Shown piece after piece: positions 31,418-33,534 of a DNA stretch of 33,534 nt. The position numbers and the translations under genes were made by a program. The stretch comes from UBA6921 sp964532385. Lineage in GTDB: Bacteria; Pseudomonadota; Gammaproteobacteria; SG8-11. Below the pieces are notes generated by a model, which saw only the letters and a program-made list of their open reading frames with translations, had not been told where the DNA came from and searched no databases. The stretch lies in the NCBI GenBank assembly GCA_964532385.1, contig CAZHHW010000027.1:1-33534 (forward strand), written 5' to 3'. Position 1 is the stretch's first letter. Each line of letters starts with the position of its first letter.

Positions 31418-31447
31418 TCCACACAGCGCGACTAACCCAAGTAAAAT
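31418..31447 (+). promoter_or_regulatory. Sigma-70 promoter candidate for hisGD
   Basis: TCCACA (31418-31423, four of six) and TAAAAT (31442-31447, five of six) are separated by 18 bases. Transcription would start near 31454, 25 bases before the hisG ATG. It lies just past the palindromic element, so hisGD may be transcribed separately from murA. Confidence 0.35.
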
Positions 31448-31478
31448 AGCGCTCGCACCTATTTCGCGGTTTACCGTT

Positions 31479-32126
31479 ATGCTGCAGACACTCACCATCG
31501 CGCTGTCGAAAGGCCGGATCTTTAAAGAGACCTTGCCCTTATTGCGGCAGGCGGGCATCGAACCGGTGGATGATCCCGACACCAGCCGCAAACTGATACT
31601 CTCGACCAACCAAGCCAACATCAAGCTCATCATTGTGCGGGCCAGCGATGTACCCACTTATGTTCAATACGGCGGTGCCGATGTGGGTGTCGCCGGCAAA
31701 GATGTGCTGATGGAGCAGGGCAGCGGGGAGTTATATGAACCGTTGGATCTCAAAATAGCACGCTGCCGTTTGATGACTGCCGCACCCATCGGCCTTGCGC
31801 GCGATGTATATACGCAACGCCTTGGCAAACGGCTGCGGGTTGCAACCAAATACACCAACACAACGCGTGATTATTTTGCGCAGCAGGGTGTGCAGGTCGA
31901 AATCATCAAGCTGTATGGCTCGATGGAACTGGCACCTTTGGTCGGCATGGCGGATTGCATCGTGGACGTGGTCGATACCGGGAACACCTTGCGGGCGAAT
32001 GGCCTGACGCCGGTCGACAAGATCTCCGACATCAGTGCGCGCCTGATCGTGAATAAAGCGGCAATGAAAATGAAGCACCACCTGGTCAAGCAGTTGATCG
32101 ACTCGATGGCAGCGGCGGTGCGGTGA
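31479..32126 (+). CDS. hisG: ATP phosphoribosyltransferase, short form
   Basis: The first enzyme of histidine synthesis, joining ATP and PRPP. At 215 residues it is the short form (HisGS), lacking the C-terminal regulatory domain of the roughly 300-residue long form. Family blocks are TIALSKGRIFKETLPLL, GGADVGVAGKDVL, and the PRPP loop VDVVDTGNTLRANGL. By family knowledge the short form works as a complex with HisZ, which also provides feedback control; hisZ is not in this window. No strong ribosome site is seen before the ATG. Its stop is followed 2 bp later by the hisD ATG. Confidence 0.97.
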   Translation: MLQTLTIALSKGRIFKETLPLLRQAGIEPVDDPDTSRKLILSTNQANIKLIIVRASDVPTYVQYGGADVGVAGKDVLMEQGSGELYEPLDLKIARCRLMTAAPIGLARDVYTQRLGKRLRVATKYTNTTRDYFAQQGVQVEIIKLYGSMELAPLVGMADCIVDVVDTGNTLRANGLTPVDKISDISARLIVNKAAMKMKHHLVKQLIDSMAAAVR

Positions 32127-32128
32127 CG

Positions 32129-33436
32129 ATGAACATTAAACGCTTCGATTCGGCGGCCCCGGATTTTTGGCCAGCGCTGGAGAATCTGCTGGCCTGGGAG
32201 TCGGTCTCCGATGCAAATGTGCACACCGTGGTCAATGACATTATTGCGGCGGTACGCGCGCGCGGCGACGAAGCTTTATTGGACTACACGCGGCGCTTTG
32301 ATCGTGTGGCGGCCACCCGCATGGCGGAGCTGGAAATTCCAGCCGCGCGTCTGCAAGCGGCGCGCGCTGCGATTCCCGCCCAACAGCGGATTGCTTTAGA
32401 GCGCGCCGCCGAACGCGTGCGGATTTATCATGAACGCCAAAAGCAAAGCTCATGGACGTATACCGAAGCCGACGGCACGGTGCTGGGTCAGCAAGTCACC
32501 GCGCTCGACCGTGTCGGTTTGTATGTGCCGGGCGGTAAAGCCGCTTACCCCTCCTCGGTTTTGATGAATGCCATTCCCGCGAAAGTGGCGGGTGTGCGCG
32601 AATTGATCATGGTGGTGCCCACGCCGGGCGGCGTGCTGAATGAATTGGTTTTGGCCGCCGCCGCCATCGCCGGGGTCGATCGCGTGTTCACAGTCGGCGG
32701 TGCGCAGGCGGTGGCGGCGCTCGCCTACGGCACCGCCACCGTGCCGCAAGTTGACAAAATCGTTGGTCCCGGAAATATCTACGTCGCCACCGCCAAGCGC
32801 GCGGTGTTCGGCCAGGTCGGCATCGACATGATTGCCGGACCTTCGGAGATCCTGGTGGTGTGCGACGGCAAAACCGCTCCGGACTGGATTGCGATGGATT
32901 TATTCTCGCAGGCCGAGCATGACGAAGATGCGCAGGCGATTTTATTGTGTCCCGATCGCGCATTCCTCGACGCGGTTGAGCTGAGTATTCAAAAACTTCT
33001 GCCCACGATGCTGCGTGCCGGCATTATTGGCGCATCGCTGCGCCGGCGCGGCGCCTTGATCCAGGTGCGCGATCTTGACGAAGCGGTCGAGATCGCCAAT
33101 TTCATCGCGCCCGAACATCTCGAATTGTCCATCGACAACCCGCAGGCCACGGCGCAGAAAATCCGCCACGCGGGCGCGATTTTCATGGGCCGCTACACGG
33201 CGGAAGCGCTCGGCGACTACTGCGCCGGTCCCAACCACGTGCTGCCCACCTCGCGCACCGCGCGATTTTCTTCGCCGCTGGGCGTGTACGATTTCCAGAA
33301 GCGTTCCAGCCTGATCATGTGTTCGCCGCAAGGCGCGTCGGAGCTTGGTAAAATCGCCGCGACGCTGGCCGACGGCGAAGGCCTGACGGCGCATGCGCAG
33401 TCGGCGCGCTACCGCATTAAATATGAATCCAACTAA
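32129..33436 (+). CDS. hisD: Histidinol dehydrogenase
   Basis: HisD oxidises L-histidinol to L-histidine in two NAD+-dependent steps. The 435-residue protein has all expected residues: zinc ligands Gln261 and His264 (SQAEHDE), Asp363 (ALGDYC) and His422 (LTAHAQ), and catalytic Glu329-His330 (IAPEHLE). LYVPGGKAAYPSSVLM and the NAD-binding VGGAQAVAALAYGT are intact. I took the ATG at 32129; a GTG at 32123 overlapping the hisG stop (GTGA) would add two residues and is equally possible. It forms an operon with hisG. Confidence 0.97.
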   Translation: MNIKRFDSAAPDFWPALENLLAWESVSDANVHTVVNDIIAAVRARGDEALLDYTRRFDRVAATRMAELEIPAARLQAARAAIPAQQRIALERAAERVRIYHERQKQSSWTYTEADGTVLGQQVTALDRVGLYVPGGKAAYPSSVLMNAIPAKVAGVRELIMVVPTPGGVLNELVLAAAAIAGVDRVFTVGGAQAVAALAYGTATVPQVDKIVGPGNIYVATAKRAVFGQVGIDMIAGPSEILVVCDGKTAPDWIAMDLFSQAEHDEDAQAILLCPDRAFLDAVELSIQKLLPTMLRAGIIGASLRRRGALIQVRDLDEAVEIANFIAPEHLELSIDNPQATAQKIRHAGAIFMGRYTAEALGDYCAGPNHVLPTSRTARFSSPLGVYDFQKRSSLIMCSPQGASELGKIAATLADGEGLTAHAQSARYRIKYESN

Positions 33437-33500
33437 ATCGTGGCGTAGTGTTTCGTTCTTTTGGAGGTTAAGGCGCAACATGATTGTTGAACGGAGAGTT

Positions 33501-33534
33501 CCTTCCCCCTGCAAGGGGGAAGGGCAGGATGGGG
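33501..33534 (+). repeat. REP-like palindrome, third copy, cut by window end
   Basis: Same hairpin and tail as the unit at 149-184 and in the same orientation (CCTTCCCCCT, GCA, AGGGGGAAGG, GCAGGATGGGG). It lies 64 bp after the hisD stop. The sequence between (33437-33500) has a GGAGG at 33463-33467 and an ATG at 33480, but that frame runs into the repeat and is not convincing as a gene start. Confidence 0.85.

Overview
The window looks like a chromosomal stretch from a draft or metagenome-assembled genome of a non-enteric gammaproteobacterium. The evidence is the block mlaF-E-D-[tolC-like]-mlaC-mlaB, ibaG-type bolA, murA, hisG, hisD; an mrcB-type PBP1B followed by a TPR lipoprotein; a membrane-bound H+-pyrophosphatase; and a short-form hisG. 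The class is inferred from gene order and protein style; I cannot name a genus. A run of exactly 100 N (28442-28541) marks an assembly gap. I saw no tRNA, rRNA, CRISPR array, prophage or insertion sequence.

Layout. 1-3.7 kb: the first codons of an ECF sigma factor, a pair of inverted REP-like palindromes, a secreted NTF2-like protein with an ECF-type promoter candidate, a large Ig plus beta-helix lipoprotein, and an RluA-family pseudouridine synthase. 3.8-5.9 kb: a two-gene operon of a pirin and a flavoprotein reductase that strongly resembles animal apoptosis-inducing factor. 6-9.4 kb: an M48 lipoprotein peptidase, a DUF3052 protein, an orphan A/T-richer lipoprotein, and a GalT-superfamily enzyme whose active site reads HTHSQ. 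9.4-12.6 kb: a type Vd patatin autotransporter (PlpD-like) with a staphylococcal-nuclease-fold gene 22 bp downstream. 12.8-17.1 kb: one 1430-residue secreted protein of 13 tandem fibronectin III repeats followed by internalin-type leucine-rich repeats. 17.1-20.1 kb: hppA (K+-independent signature) and trhO. 20.1-25.3 kb: a cell-wall cluster of mrcB and a TPR lipoprotein, divergent from an mltD-like lytic transglycosylase and a half-size DMT transporter. 25.4-31.3 kb: the Mla phospholipid-transport operon, into which a TolC-family outer-membrane gene is inserted, then bolA/ibaG and murA. 31.3-33.5 kb: a 143-bp perfectly centred palindromic element at the murA stop codon, then hisG, hisD and another REP copy.

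Together most of the window serves the envelope: peptidoglycan precursor (MurA), synthesis (PBP1B), cleavage (MltD), outer-membrane lipid homeostasis (Mla), proteolysis (M48), secretion (PlpD-like) and surface proteins (beta-helix lipoprotein, FN3-LRR protein). The least ordinary items are the FN3-LRR protein, the TolC-like gene inside the Mla operon, the AIF-like reductase paired with a pirin, and the palindromic element whose left edge is the murA stop codon.
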